This document shows, piece by piece, positions 1 through 7,805 of a DNA stretch of 15,677 nucleotides; within the stretch, counting starts at the first letter, position 1, and every line of letters starts with the position of its first letter. The notes beneath the pieces are model-generated. The model did no database searches, was not told the DNA's origin, and was given only the letters and a program-made list of their open reading frames with translations. Origin of the DNA: Phyllobacteriaceae bacterium (lineage in GTDB: Bacteria > Pseudomonadota > Alphaproteobacteria > Rhizobiales > Rhizobiaceae); assembly GCA_024645155.1 (NCBI GenBank), contig JAHEGF010000031.1:1-15677 (forward strand), written 5' to 3'. The position numbers and the translations under genes are program-made.

Positions 1-1080
1 TGAGAACTCGGTGATTGCATCAGCATCGAGAACCACCCCCTTAGGCCTGCTTTGGTCAGTTGCGCCGGATCCATCCATAAGCAACTCGCAAAAATCGCGA
101 AGGCGTTCACCGGTGCCAAAACCGGGGCCGATCAGGACCGCAGAGATTTGCCTGCGAGCCAGGAACCCCGCAACATCTTCAACGTCGGCAACCGGTGCCA
201 GCATAATCGACGTCAGATGGCTGGCATTCACCAGCACCGCCGACGGCGGAGACAGGACGGTCACGGCCCCCGCGCCTGCCCTTGCAGCAGCCTCCGCGGC
301 TAGACGTGCCGCGCCTGTCGACGATGGCCCACCCGAAAAGACCGCGACACCACCGCGGCTGTATTTATGCATTTCGTAGCTGTGAACCGGCAGTGCATGG
401 TGCCATAGATCTCGAACATTTTCGAAACACGAGGGCCTTATCTCCGCCAGCACATCTGCGTTGATACCGATATCGGAGACGACGAGTTCCCCGCATAGCT
501 TCCGTCCCGGGAATAGCAGGTGGCCCGGCTTCTTGCGAAAGAATGTGACTGTCAGGTCGGCCTGCAACGCCTCGCCCAGCACTTTGCCGCTCGCACCTGA
601 TACACCCGACGGCAGATCGACAGCCACGACCGGCAAACCTGCCTTTCGAACACTCTGCAAACAGCTTGTGACCGGTTCTCGCAGGATACGGTCGAGCCCA
701 GCGCCGAACAGCGCATCGATGACCAGATCGCCGACTTCCGGCTTGAAAGCGTCAAGTGGTCCAGCGTGGAGCGGACATGCCAATGCTGCCAGCGATGCGT
801 CGGTGTTGCCTGCGGGAGGCGCCAGCGCAAAGACCGCGGCATTTGCACCTGCCTCCGTCAAAAGGCGCGCGATGACATAGCCGTCGCCGCCATTGTTGCC
901 GGGTCCGCAAAGAATGACGTAGCGGGCAGCGTTGCCGAAACGCGAGAGGATCTCCGCGACAACCGATGCACCGGCGCGGTTCATCAGGTCCATTCCGCTG
1001 AACGGACCGTGATCGATCGACAGGCGATCGGCGATTGCCATTTCCTGCGGCGTTAACAGTTCAAACATCGACGTATTCAT
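1..1080 (-). CDS. nnr: Bifunctional NAD(P)H-hydrate epimerase / ADP-dependent NAD(P)H-hydrate dehydratase (3' end outside window)
   Basis: Repairs hydrated NADH and NADPH: the N-terminal YjeF_N domain epimerises NAD(P)HX and the C-terminal ribokinase-like domain dehydrates it using ADP. The minus frame is open from an ATG at 1080 to the window edge, giving 360 codons of a protein usually near 500 residues. The epimerase nucleotide motif GPGNNGGDGY lies at residues 59-68, followed by an IDALFGAGLDR stretch and VDLPSGVSG. The second domain starts near residue 240 (GGVAVFSGGP), continues through IGPGFGTG, and reaches the VLDADAITEF motif at the edge; the catalytic Asp region further on is outside. 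It is divergent from glnB, an arrangement common in Hyphomicrobiales. A second in-frame ATG at residue 5 is a possible alternative start. Identification is firm. Confidence 0.94.
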   Translation of the reverse strand, partial: MNTSMFELLTPQEMAIADRLSIDHGPFSGMDLMNRAGASVVAEILSRFGNAARYVILCGPGNNGGDGYVIARLLTEAGANAAVFALAPPAGNTDASLAALACPLHAGPLDAFKPEVGDLVIDALFGAGLDRILREPVTSCLQSVRKAGLPVVAVDLPSGVSGASGKVLGEALQADLTVTFFRKKPGHLLFPGRKLCGELVVSDIGINADVLAEIRPSCFENVRDLWHHALPVHSYEMHKYSRGGVAVFSGGPSSTGAARLAAEAAARAGAGAVTVLSPPSAVLVNASHLTSIMLAPVADVEDVAGFLARRQISAVLIGPGFGTGERLRDFCELLMDGSGATDQSRPKGVVLDADAITEFS

Positions 1081-1128
1081 CCGGCAATCAACCTGCTTCC
1101 GCCATCGGGCGCATCCGAAATTCGTTTA

Positions 1129-1165
1129 TGCACAAAAAACAGGCACATTGCATACAAATCGCGCA
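1129..1165. promoter_or_regulatory. Candidate tandem NtrC-binding sites upstream of glnB
   Basis: Two 17-bp elements resemble the NtrC dyad TGCAC-N7-GTGCA. TGCAC-N7-AGGCA lies at 1129-1145 and TGCAT-N7-GCGCA at 1149-1165, each with two mismatches. Their centres are 20 bp apart, about two helical turns. They sit roughly 130-160 bp upstream of the sigma-54 promoter, a usual enhancer distance. The match is degenerate, so the support is mainly positional. Confidence 0.4.
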
Positions 1166-1291
1166 ATAGCCGGCCAATGGTAGGTTGCTCGAACTGCGAT
1201 GCGCCTGGCACAGGATCGCGGGCATCCATTTTCGTGGCAAATTCAATGGCTTTTCCTGATTCCGCATTTGGCAACAGACGCATCACCCAGT

Positions 1292-1307
1292 TGGCACGGT
1301 TCGTGCT
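1292..1307 (+). promoter_or_regulatory. Sigma-54 (RpoN) promoter of glnB-glnA
   Basis: TGGCAC at 1292-1297, a 5-nt spacer and GTGC at 1303-1306 fit the -24/-12 consensus TGGCAC-N5-TTGC with one mismatch. The GG-to-GC distance is exactly 12 bp. Transcription would start near 1317, leaving a leader of about 48 nt before glnB. NtrC-dependent sigma-54 control of glnB/glnA is well known in proteobacteria. Confidence 0.8.
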
Positions 1308-1364
1308 TTTCTGACAGCGACTATAAAACCACAACTATCGCCGTCCAACGGAGACCATTCTCGG

Positions 1365-1703
1365 ATGAAAAAAATCGAAGCCATCATCAAGCCGTTTAAG
1401 CTTGATGAAGTCAAGGAAGCCCTTCAGGAAGCTGGCTTGCAGGGGATTACCGTAATCGAGGCAAAGGGGTTCGGCCGGCAGAAGGGCCATACCGAGTTGT
1501 ATCGCGGTGCCGAGTATGTTGTGGATTTTTTACCGAAGGTGAAAATCGAAATCATTCTTGCCGACGACGGTGTTGAACAGGCAATCGAGGCGATCCGAAA
1601 AGCTGCCCAGACAGGCCGCATTGGCGACGGAAAAATATTTGTTTCGCCTATAGAAGAGGTTATTCGTATCCGCACCGGGGAAACCGGTGCTGATGCTGTA
1701 TAA
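1365..1703 (+). CDS. glnB: Nitrogen regulatory protein P-II (GlnB)
   Basis: A trimeric cytosolic signal protein that senses 2-oxoglutarate, ATP/ADP and, through uridylylation, glutamine status. It controls GlnA adenylylation and the NtrB/NtrC system. It is 112 residues, the standard length. The T-loop (about residues 37-55) holds the uridylylation site Tyr51 in GAEYVVDFLP. The B-loop TGRIGDGKIFV is intact near residues 83-93. A GGAG ribosome site at 1350-1353 lies 11 nt before the ATG. It is the first gene of an operon with glnA, 54 nt downstream, behind a sigma-54 promoter. Pairing with glnA rather than amtB favours GlnB over GlnK. Confidence 0.97.
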   Translation: MKKIEAIIKPFKLDEVKEALQEAGLQGITVIEAKGFGRQKGHTELYRGAEYVVDFLPKVKIEIILADDGVEQAIEAIRKAAQTGRIGDGKIFVSPIEEVIRIRTGETGADAV

Positions 1704-1757
1704 TCTTCCGCGCTAGACCATCCACCCGATAACCAGGACCAAACAGGAAATATTATC

Positions 1758-3167
1758 ATGACCACAGCTGCCGATATCCTCAAGAGGATTACCGACGAGG
1801 AAATCAAATTTGTCGATCTGCGTTTCTCCGATCCCCGGGGAAAAATGCAGCATCTGACCATGGACGTTACAATTGTCGACGAAGACATGTTCGCAGATGG
1901 CGTCATGTTTGACGGTTCATCAATTGCCGGCTGGAAAGCCATCAACGAATCCGACATGGTTTTGATGCCGGATACCGAGACTGCGCATGTCGATCCGTTT
2001 TTCGCCCAGTCCACGATGGTAATTTTCTGCGATATCCTTGATCCGGTATCGGGTGAATCCTACAACCGCGATCCACGCGGCACTTCGAAAAAGGCGGAAG
2101 CCTACATGCGCGCCGAAGGTGTCGGTGACGACGTCTTCTTCGGTCCGGAAGCCGAATTTTTCGTATTTGACGACGTGCGCTTTTCCTCCGACCCCTACAA
2201 TACCGGGTTCAAACTGGACTCCATCGAATTGCCAACCAATACCGATGCCGAATACGAGACCGGAAACCTCGGCCATCGCACACGGACAAAAGGTGGCTAC
2301 TTCCCTGTACCGCCGGTCGATTCAGCGCAGGACATGCGTTCCGAGATGCTGTCGGTACTGACGGAAATGGGCGTCACCGTCGAAAAACACCACCACGAAG
2401 TCGCATCCGCCCAGCATGAGCTTGGCATCATGTTCGACAAGATGACCCGCAACGCTGACAAGATGCAGATCTACAAATACGCGGTCCACCAGGTGGCGAA
2501 TGCCTACGGCAAGACCGCGACGTTCATGCCAAAGCCGGTTTACGGCGACAACGGTACCGGCATGCATTGCCACATGTCGATCTGGAAAGATGGCAAGCCG
2601 ACTTTCGCCGGTAATGAGTATGCGGGCCTGTCGGAATCCTGCCTGTACTATATCGGCGGCATCATCAAGCACGCCAAGGCATTGAACGCCTTCACCAATC
2701 CGTCGACCAATTCCTACAAGCGTCTTGTACCCGGGTTTGAAGCGCCGGTACTGCTCGCCTATTCGGCGCGCAACCGCTCGGCTTCCTGCCGCATTCCGTT
2801 CGGCACTTCGCCGAAATCCAAACGCGTTGAAGTACGCTTCCCCGATCCGACGGCCAACCCTTACCTGTGCTTTGCCGCTATGCTCATGGCCGGTCTTGAC
2901 GGGATCAAGAACAAGATCCACCCCGGCGAGCCGATGGACAAGGACCTTTATGATCTTCCACCCAAGGAACTCAAGAAGATCCCGACCGTTTGCGGATCGC
3001 TGCGCGAAGCATTGGTGAGCCTCGACAAGGACCGCAAGTTCCTTACTGCCGGCGGCGTATTTGATGATGACCAGATCGATGCCTATATCGAACTGAAAAT
3101 GGAAGAGGTCATCCGCTTCGAACACACCCCGCATCCCGTCGAGTTCGATATGTACTATTCGGTTTGA
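1758..3167 (+). CDS. glnA: Type I glutamine synthetase (GlnA)
   Basis: Condenses glutamate and ammonia to glutamine with ATP, the entry step of ammonium assimilation; it works as a cytosolic dodecamer. At 469 residues it has full family length. Visible landmarks are the DGSSIAGWKAINESDM signature (residues 52-67), the metal-binding EAE in GPEAEFFVF (129-137), and the ATP-site stretch KPVYGDNGTGMHCHMS (259-274). Other landmarks are NRSASCRIP (349-357) and the adenylylation tyrosine Tyr398 in DKDLYDLPP. The Tyr398 context indicates the GlnE-regulated GSI-beta type. An AGGA ribosome site at 1745-1748 precedes the ATG. It is co-transcribed with glnB and ends before a strong intrinsic terminator. 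Confidence 0.98.
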   Translation: MTTAADILKRITDEEIKFVDLRFSDPRGKMQHLTMDVTIVDEDMFADGVMFDGSSIAGWKAINESDMVLMPDTETAHVDPFFAQSTMVIFCDILDPVSGESYNRDPRGTSKKAEAYMRAEGVGDDVFFGPEAEFFVFDDVRFSSDPYNTGFKLDSIELPTNTDAEYETGNLGHRTRTKGGYFPVPPVDSAQDMRSEMLSVLTEMGVTVEKHHHEVASAQHELGIMFDKMTRNADKMQIYKYAVHQVANAYGKTATFMPKPVYGDNGTGMHCHMSIWKDGKPTFAGNEYAGLSESCLYYIGGIIKHAKALNAFTNPSTNSYKRLVPGFEAPVLLAYSARNRSASCRIPFGTSPKSKRVEVRFPDPTANPYLCFAAMLMAGLDGIKNKIHPGEPMDKDLYDLPPKELKKIPTVCGSLREALVSLDKDRKFLTAGGVFDDDQIDAYIELKMEEVIRFEHTPHPVEFDMYYSV

Positions 3168-3190
3168 CGGCGGCGCAAAGACCATAATGA

Positions 3191-3225
3191 AAACCCCGCC
3201 TGAATTGGCGGGGTTTTTTTGTTTT
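3191..3225 (+). terminator. Intrinsic terminator of glnB-glnA
   Basis: A perfect 10-bp stem pairs AAACCCCGCC (3191-3200) with GGCGGGGTTT (3207-3216) across the loop TGAATT. It runs into seven T residues (3214-3220), a G and four more T. It starts 24 nt after the glnA stop. The A-side is short, so it acts mainly on plus-strand transcription. Confidence 0.93.
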
Positions 3226-3278
3226 CGCAATCCGGTGATGTGGGGAATTCTGCTCGACCAGCTTGACCGGACAAATCG

Positions 3279-3298
3279 GCAACCGGCAGACCGGTTGC
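3279..3298 (-). terminator. Hairpin just after the mscS-family stop, possible weak terminator
   Basis: GCAACCGG (3279-3286) pairs perfectly with CCGGTTGC (3291-3298) over a 4-nt loop CAGA. On the minus strand it begins 3 nt after the channel gene's stop and is followed only by a weak ATTTGT tract. It could stop leftward transcription from the convergent gene or protect the mRNA 3' end. The poor T-run lowers confidence. Confidence 0.4.
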
Positions 3299-3300
3299 GG

Positions 3301-4632
3301 CTAACTAGCCGGGCGGCGGACGACCCGTTTTGTTGCCTGTTCCACCGTTACCGGTGTTTTCATGATGATTTCGCGGTGCGGGAACGGAATGCTGATACCA
3401 TTCTCCTTGAAAGCATCCCACAACGCCAGAAGCACCTTGCCGCGAATATTGGTCAAACCTTGCTGCGGGTCGCGGATCCAGAAACGCAGCAGGAAGTTGA
3501 TTGATGAATCGCCAAATTCGGTCATCCAGCATACCGGCTTGCGGGATTCGTGAACCCGGCCAACGGATGACGCCGCCTCAATTGCAAGCCGCATGACTTC
3601 ATGCGGATCGGAATCATATGCGACTCCGAACGGCACATCGAGCCGGACGAACTCGTCACTGAACGACCAGTTGATGACTTCACGTGTAATAAAGTCCTCA
3701 TTCGGGATCAGAAACTCCCGGCCGTCACGTGTTATCACCGAGACAAATCGTGCTCGCAATTCCCGGATCCAGCCAAAGGTGTCACCCAGCGAAATCGTGT
3801 CGCCGGGTTTGATGGATTTGTCGAGCAGGATGATGACTCCGGAAATGAAGTTGGACACGACCTTTTGCAGGCCAAAGCCAAGTCCGACACCGACTGCGCC
3901 GGAAAATACTGTCAGTGCGGTCAGGTCGACACCTATGAACGACAGACCGAACATGCCGGCAAAGATCACAAGCAGGATTTTCAGGATCTTGCCAAGCAGG
4001 ACACGGATGGACGGTGTCAGTTCTTCCGATCTTTGAATCCGGTTTTCTAGAAAATTGCCAAACGCGATGGCCAGCCAAAGCGTTGCCGACATTATCACCG
4101 CGCCCTTGATCAGCAGCAGCGCAGAAATCCGGAATGTGCCGGCCTCTACGGCTATCGTGTCGAGAAAAGAAGATACCCCATCGGTAATTCTCAGGATGTA
4201 TGCCGCAACATAAGCCCACCCCAACCAGGCAACGGCGCGCGACGCGGCACGGTTGCGGATGACCCGTGACAGAACCGTGATCAACAGCCAAGCGAATGAG
4301 AGTGATAGCGCCAGCGATATGATGTATGAGCGGCTTTGCCAAGTATAGGCCCGCAAGGCGGACAACGCCACGACGAGCAACAGCACGAACACGATCCAGC
4401 GGACACGGCGAAGGAGCGCAATGACAATGCGCAGCAGTCCGGGATTGCCCTTGATGTGCCGCGCCCGCTCCTCAAGTTTCGGTTCGACAATCGATCCGGC
4501 AAAGCGGGAAATGGCAAACAGGGCGATGATCAGGCCGATCTGATAGAAAAACCAGGGCTGCTGCACATAGCCCATGAAGTACGAAAATGCATCCTGAAGC
4601 GGCGTTAGGATCGCCACAGCATCATTTTCCAT
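3301..4632 (-). CDS. MscS-family mechanosensitive ion channel protein
   Basis: An inner-membrane channel thought to open on membrane tension and release solutes during osmotic downshift. At 443 residues it is longer than E. coli MscS (286) because of extra N-terminal membrane segments. Hydrophobic stretches lie near residues 28-46, 79-95, 102-120, 134-150, 168-190 and 212-232. The Gly/Ala-rich pore helix (about 240-270, VFSGAVGVGLGFGLQKVVSNF) leads into the beta domain with DKSIKPGDTI, GRE-FLIPNEDFI and the INWS motif. The alpha-beta C-terminal domain follows. A GGGAG ribosome site lies 6 nt before the ATG. It converges on glnA and may share a leftward transcript with the aldo/keto reductase, whose stop is 87 nt upstream. 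The gated solute is not predictable. Confidence 0.92.
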   Translation of the reverse strand: MENDAVAILTPLQDAFSYFMGYVQQPWFFYQIGLIIALFAISRFAGSIVEPKLEERARHIKGNPGLLRIVIALLRRVRWIVFVLLLVVALSALRAYTWQSRSYIISLALSLSFAWLLITVLSRVIRNRAASRAVAWLGWAYVAAYILRITDGVSSFLDTIAVEAGTFRISALLLIKGAVIMSATLWLAIAFGNFLENRIQRSEELTPSIRVLLGKILKILLVIFAGMFGLSFIGVDLTALTVFSGAVGVGLGFGLQKVVSNFISGVIILLDKSIKPGDTISLGDTFGWIRELRARFVSVITRDGREFLIPNEDFITREVINWSFSDEFVRLDVPFGVAYDSDPHEVMRLAIEAASSVGRVHESRKPVCWMTEFGDSSINFLLRFWIRDPQQGLTNIRGKVLLALWDAFKENGISIPFPHREIIMKTPVTVEQATKRVVRRPAS

Positions 4633-4719
4633 TCACTACTCCCGTGCGTTCTAAATGTACCAAATTCCCCGTTCGCCCATTTGGGCCGGTTATGACCACG
4701 TATAGCAGTTTTGCCGGAT

Positions 4720-5550
4720 TCATGCTGCATCCCATTGCGGGGAAAACGCGAAATCGCATATCCGTTCATTTCTTCGCGAGAGCCCGGATATTTCAGACAT
4801 TTCTGATGCTTCAAGCTCGAAATCGAAGATGTCGGCGTTTTCTGCCAGTCGCTCCGGTTTAGTGGTTCTTGGAATGGCAACGACACCGTGCTGCTGGACA
4901 TGCCATCGCAGGATGATTTGCCCCGGTGTTCTGGAATGGTTTTTCGCGGCCTGAACAATCACCTCCTCGCCAAACAATCCACCTCCGCGACCAAGCGGGC
5001 AATAGGAGACCTTCGCCAGACCGGCCTTGTCGCAAGCCCCATGAACTTTCGACTGGTTCAGATAGGGATGGAATTCGATCTGGTTGCAAACGATCGGCGC
5101 ATCCGAAAGGGCAATGGCCTGCTCGAGAAGACTGCTCGGAAAATTCGAGACGCCGATATGCCGCGTCAATCCACGCAGACGGGCATCGTTGAGTGCGCCG
5201 ATGGATTCAGCGATCGGTATCGACGAACTCGGCCAATGAATCAAAAGCAGATCGACATCGTCGAGAGCCAAACGGGCCAGGCTGTCCTTGGCCGATCTCT
5301 GCAGCTTTCCATCCGCAATATCGGTGTACCAGACCTTGGTTGTGACAAATACCTCATCGCGGCCAACCCCGGACCGTTTCAACCCCGATCCGACGGCTTT
5401 CTCATTGTCATACATTGCAGCAGTATCAACGTGACGGTAGCCGCCACGTAACGCGGTTTCAACGATATCGGCGCAATGCTCGTCCTTTAACGTCCATGTT
5501 CCCAGGCCGATTGCCGGAATATGTGCGCCATTTGCTTCAACCAGATGCAT
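4720..5550 (-). CDS. Aldo/keto reductase (DkgA/DkgB-like)
   Basis: A cytosolic NADPH-dependent reductase of the (beta/alpha)8 aldo/keto reductase superfamily, acting on aldehydes or ketones. At 276 residues it matches the DkgA/DkgB (2,5-diketogluconate / methylglyoxal reductase) group. The full catalytic tetrad is visible: Asp42 and Tyr47 in HVDTAAMYDNE, Lys72 in TTKVW and His105 in LIHWP. The NADPH-binding IPRTTKPERLAEN motif occurs near the C-terminus, about residues 227-239. The ATG at 5550 gives the normal N-terminus, with the IGLGTW motif at 14-19. Physiological substrate is unknown; detoxification of methylglyoxal-like carbonyls is a common role. It is divergent from the DUF1624 gene. 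Confidence 0.93.
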   Translation of the reverse strand: MHLVEANGAHIPAIGLGTWTLKDEHCADIVETALRGGYRHVDTAAMYDNEKAVGSGLKRSGVGRDEVFVTTKVWYTDIADGKLQRSAKDSLARLALDDVDLLLIHWPSSSIPIAESIGALNDARLRGLTRHIGVSNFPSSLLEQAIALSDAPIVCNQIEFHPYLNQSKVHGACDKAGLAKVSYCPLGRGGGLFGEEVIVQAAKNHSRTPGQIILRWHVQQHGVVAIPRTTKPERLAENADIFDFELEASEMSEISGLSRRNERICDFAFSPQWDAA

Positions 5551-5624
5551 TCAAATCCCCAATTCCATTGAATTAACGCCTGACATTGGTAACCATGCCC
5601 CCAGCGAATCCGGATATCTACCCT

Positions 5625-6590
5625 ATGCATATTTCATCGTCCCGCAAACCACGTCTGGAGGCAATCGACATTGCCCGCGGCACGGCGCTTGTTGCAATGG
5701 CCATCTATCATTGCACATGGGACCTCGAATTCTTCGGTTATCTGGAGCCGGGCCTCACCGCATCACCGGGCTGGAAGGTTTTTGCCCGCTCTATTGCATC
5801 CAGTTTTATTTTCCTGGCTGGTATGAGCCTGGTGCTTGCTCATGGAGAAATGATACGGCCCGGTTCATTTCTCAAACGCTTTGCGATGATTGCCGGAGCA
5901 GCTGCCCTCATATCCGTCGCCAGTTACCTGTTTGCCCCGCAGGCATTCATCTTCTTCGGCATCCTTCACGCTATTGCATTGTTCAGCATTGCCGGTCTGC
6001 TTTTCATGCACCTGCCCTGGTGGACAGCCCTGCTGGGCGCAATAGCCGCGATCGCAGCTCCTCACTATCTGCGCGCACCAGTGTTTGATACCGCGCTGTT
6101 GTGGTGGGTCGGCCTGGCACCCAGCGATCCGGTCTCCAACGATTATGTCCCGCTGTTCCCGTGGATTGGCCCGTTCCTGGCGGGCATTGCCTTGAGCAAA
6201 CTGCGTCACCCGGCACAGGTTCCATGGGTTTCCGCGGTAATTGTGCGAGACAGGATAAGTCGCATTCTGGCATTTGGCGGGCGGCACAGTCTGGCGGTTT
6301 ATCTGGTTCATCAGCCCTTGCTGATCGCCGTCATCTGGCTTTTTTCGCAACTTGTTCCGGCCCAGACAGGTTCCCCCCAGGCCGTGTTCCTGAACGCCTG
6401 TCAACGCGGGTGCGAAGAGCAGTTGGATACCGGCTTTTGCACGCGCTACTGTATCTGTATGCTGGATACGCTGGAAGCCGAAGACCGTCTGAACACGGTA
6501 ATGTCGGGACAGACCAGCGAAACAGACGCCGAAATTGTCAGAAACCATGTGGAACAATGCACAACCGCCAGTACGAGTGAGGGACAATGA
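5625..6590 (+). CDS. DUF1624 / heparan-alpha-glucosaminide N-acetyltransferase-like membrane protein
   Basis: A multi-pass inner-membrane protein of about 321 residues in the DUF1624 (HGSNAT catalytic-like) family, thought to move acyl groups across the membrane. The family start motif LEAIDIARGTALVAMAIYH lies at residues 11-29, with conserved His near 29 and FLAGMSLVLAHG further on. Six or more hydrophobic segments follow, including LAVYLVHQPLLIAVIWLF. The tail is soluble and Cys-rich: CxxxC, then CxxxCxC, and one more Cys near the end. Three starts are possible: TTG 5586, ATG 5595 and ATG 5625. I chose 5625 because a GGA lies 10 nt upstream and the motif usually sits close to the N-terminus; none has a strong ribosome site. 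It overlaps the next gene by ATGA. Substrate is unknown. Confidence 0.82.
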   Translation: MHISSSRKPRLEAIDIARGTALVAMAIYHCTWDLEFFGYLEPGLTASPGWKVFARSIASSFIFLAGMSLVLAHGEMIRPGSFLKRFAMIAGAAALISVASYLFAPQAFIFFGILHAIALFSIAGLLFMHLPWWTALLGAIAAIAAPHYLRAPVFDTALLWWVGLAPSDPVSNDYVPLFPWIGPFLAGIALSKLRHPAQVPWVSAVIVRDRISRILAFGGRHSLAVYLVHQPLLIAVIWLFSQLVPAQTGSPQAVFLNACQRGCEEQLDTGFCTRYCICMLDTLEAEDRLNTVMSGQTSETDAEIVRNHVEQCTTASTSEGQ

Positions 6591-7063
6591 ATAGCACCGA
6601 TGAACGACCCAATGTCATTCCCTGGCCGCCCCTTCTCTACGCTGCAGCAATAGCCCTTTCGGTGCTCCTCTACTATTTGTGGCCGACGCCATGGTTTATA
6701 GCTCCGCTCGACGGAATGTTGATGGTAATCGGGATCTTGTTGATGCTTGGCGCTTTGGCCATCGATTTCTCGGCCATGCGCGCCATGAAAGCCGCCAATA
6801 CAACGATCATGCCGACGAAAGGCAGCGACCACCTGGTAACAAGCGGCGCCTTTTCACTTTCGCGCAATCCGATTTATCTGGCCAATACCATGTTGACCAT
6901 TGGCGCCGGTCTGACATTCGGCATTGCGTGGTTTATTCTGCTTGCCTTCATTGCTGCGTGGCTGACACAGAAACTCGCAATCAAGCGCGAGGAAACCCAC
7001 CTGGAACATCGCTTTGGCAAGGCGTTTCGCGACTATCGCAAGCGCGTCAGACGCTGGGTCTGA
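6587..7063 (+). CDS. Isoprenylcysteine carboxyl methyltransferase-family membrane protein
   Basis: A small integral-membrane protein of 158 residues in the ICMT/PEMT-like methyltransferase superfamily. Members use S-adenosylmethionine near the membrane face; bacterial substrates are mostly unknown. Hydrophobic segments lie near residues 12-30, 42-62 and 105-128. The family core GAFSLSRNPIYLAN is at about 86-99, and the C-terminal EETHLEHRFGKAFRDYRKRVRRWV pattern carries the conserved acidic pair and Arg/Tyr residues of the cofactor site. The ATG overlaps the stop of the DUF1624 gene (ATGA), so the two are translationally coupled and likely act together. A coupled acyl- and methyl-transfer role in envelope modification is only an inference. 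Confidence 0.85.
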   Translation: MNSTDERPNVIPWPPLLYAAAIALSVLLYYLWPTPWFIAPLDGMLMVIGILLMLGALAIDFSAMRAMKAANTTIMPTKGSDHLVTSGAFSLSRNPIYLANTMLTIGAGLTFGIAWFILLAFIAAWLTQKLAIKREETHLEHRFGKAFRDYRKRVRRWV

Positions 7064-7095
7064 GCCGAAACAGGCAAGCGGTGAATTCCGGTCGA

Positions 7096-7731
7096 TCAAT
7101 GGTGGGCGTGGAGCCGTTTTTCTGCCAGTGCCTGACGAATGATCTGAAATGATGAAGAGAGGAACAAGGCGGCCATAATGCCTGCGACAAGCAGATCGGG
7201 CCAACCGGTTGCTGTTCCCCAAACGCCGAGAGCGGCAAGCATCACAGCGGCATTGCCGATTGCATCATTGCGCGAACACAGCCACACCGAACGGATATTG
7301 GCATCACCATCCTTGTAGGAAATCAGAAGGACAACACTTGCGACATTAGCCAGCAGCGCGAGAAATCCGACGATTCCCATTATTTCTGCCTGCGGAACAG
7401 CGCCATGGAAAACTCGCCACAGGGTCGATCCGAATACCCACAGTCCCATGCCCATCAGGCTGGCTCCCTTTACCAATGCAGCATTGCTGCGGACAGCCAT
7501 CGAAGAACCGATAACTGCCAGGGAAATGCCGTATGTCAGGGCATCGCCTAAAAAGTCCAGCGCATCTGCCTGCAGTGCCTGGGAGCGCGATAGTTGCCCG
7601 GCCGTCATCTCAACGATGAACATGATTGCATTGATGCCAATAACCAGCCACAGGCGCATTTTGTAATCGGGCGACATGCCATCAAAGGCAACTTCATGGC
7701 TGTGATCGTGATTTCCCGCCCTATTTCCCAC
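7096..7731 (-). CDS. Short CDF-type cation transporter (metal efflux)
   Basis: Likely a proton-coupled exporter of a divalent metal such as Zn, Co or Cd in the inner membrane. It has 211 residues with about six hydrophobic segments and an N-terminal His motif (HDHSHE), but lacks the cytoplasmic C-terminal domain of classical CDF proteins such as YiiP. The TM2 region ADALDFLGDAL has a DxxxD pair matching a CDF metal site. The TM5 region reads CSRNDAIGNA, placing Cys where H-xxx-D is usual. The start is GTG at 7731, supported by AAGGGA about 7 nt upstream and by the absence of other in-frame starts. It is divergent from a metal-type MerR gene and served by a MerR-style promoter, which supports metal-induced expression. 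The metal is not determined. Confidence 0.85.
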   Translation of the reverse strand: MGNRAGNHDHSHEVAFDGMSPDYKMRLWLVIGINAIMFIVEMTAGQLSRSQALQADALDFLGDALTYGISLAVIGSSMAVRSNAALVKGASLMGMGLWVFGSTLWRVFHGAVPQAEIMGIVGFLALLANVASVVLLISYKDGDANIRSVWLCSRNDAIGNAAVMLAALGVWGTATGWPDLLVAGIMAALFLSSSFQIIRQALAEKRLHAHH

Positions 7732-7764
7732 CGAATTTCCCTTGTCTGAATGTCGATTCTCACT

Positions 7765-7795
7765 AATGTAATCCCTCTAGTCACTATAGGTTCAA
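7765..7795 (-). promoter_or_regulatory. MerR-type promoter/operator of the cation transporter gene
   Basis: On the minus strand, -35 TTGAAC (7795-7790) and -10 TACATT (7770-7765) are separated by 19 bp, the overlong spacer typical of MerR-activated promoters. The spacer region holds the dyad CCTCTAGTCACTATAGG (7774-7790), with 8-bp arms, one mismatch and a single central base. Transcription would start near 7758, about 27 nt before the transporter GTG. The divergent MerR protein is the obvious ligand. Confidence 0.82.
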
Positions 7796-7805
7796 GAGGT
7801 AAATT

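Noticed and set aside
1077..1334. 85-codon minus-strand open frame between nnr and glnB
   Set aside because: It covers the sigma-54 promoter and NtrC-like sites, has no recognisable protein pattern, and would overlap the nnr start. Treated as non-coding.
2322..3230. 302-codon minus-strand frame opposite glnA
   Set aside because: It is an antisense shadow of the strongly conserved glnA frame; it runs through the terminator and has no family features.
5865..6587. 240-codon minus-strand frame opposite the DUF1624 gene
   Set aside because: The plus frame has a clear membrane-protein pattern and family motif; the antisense frame is low-complexity and without motifs.
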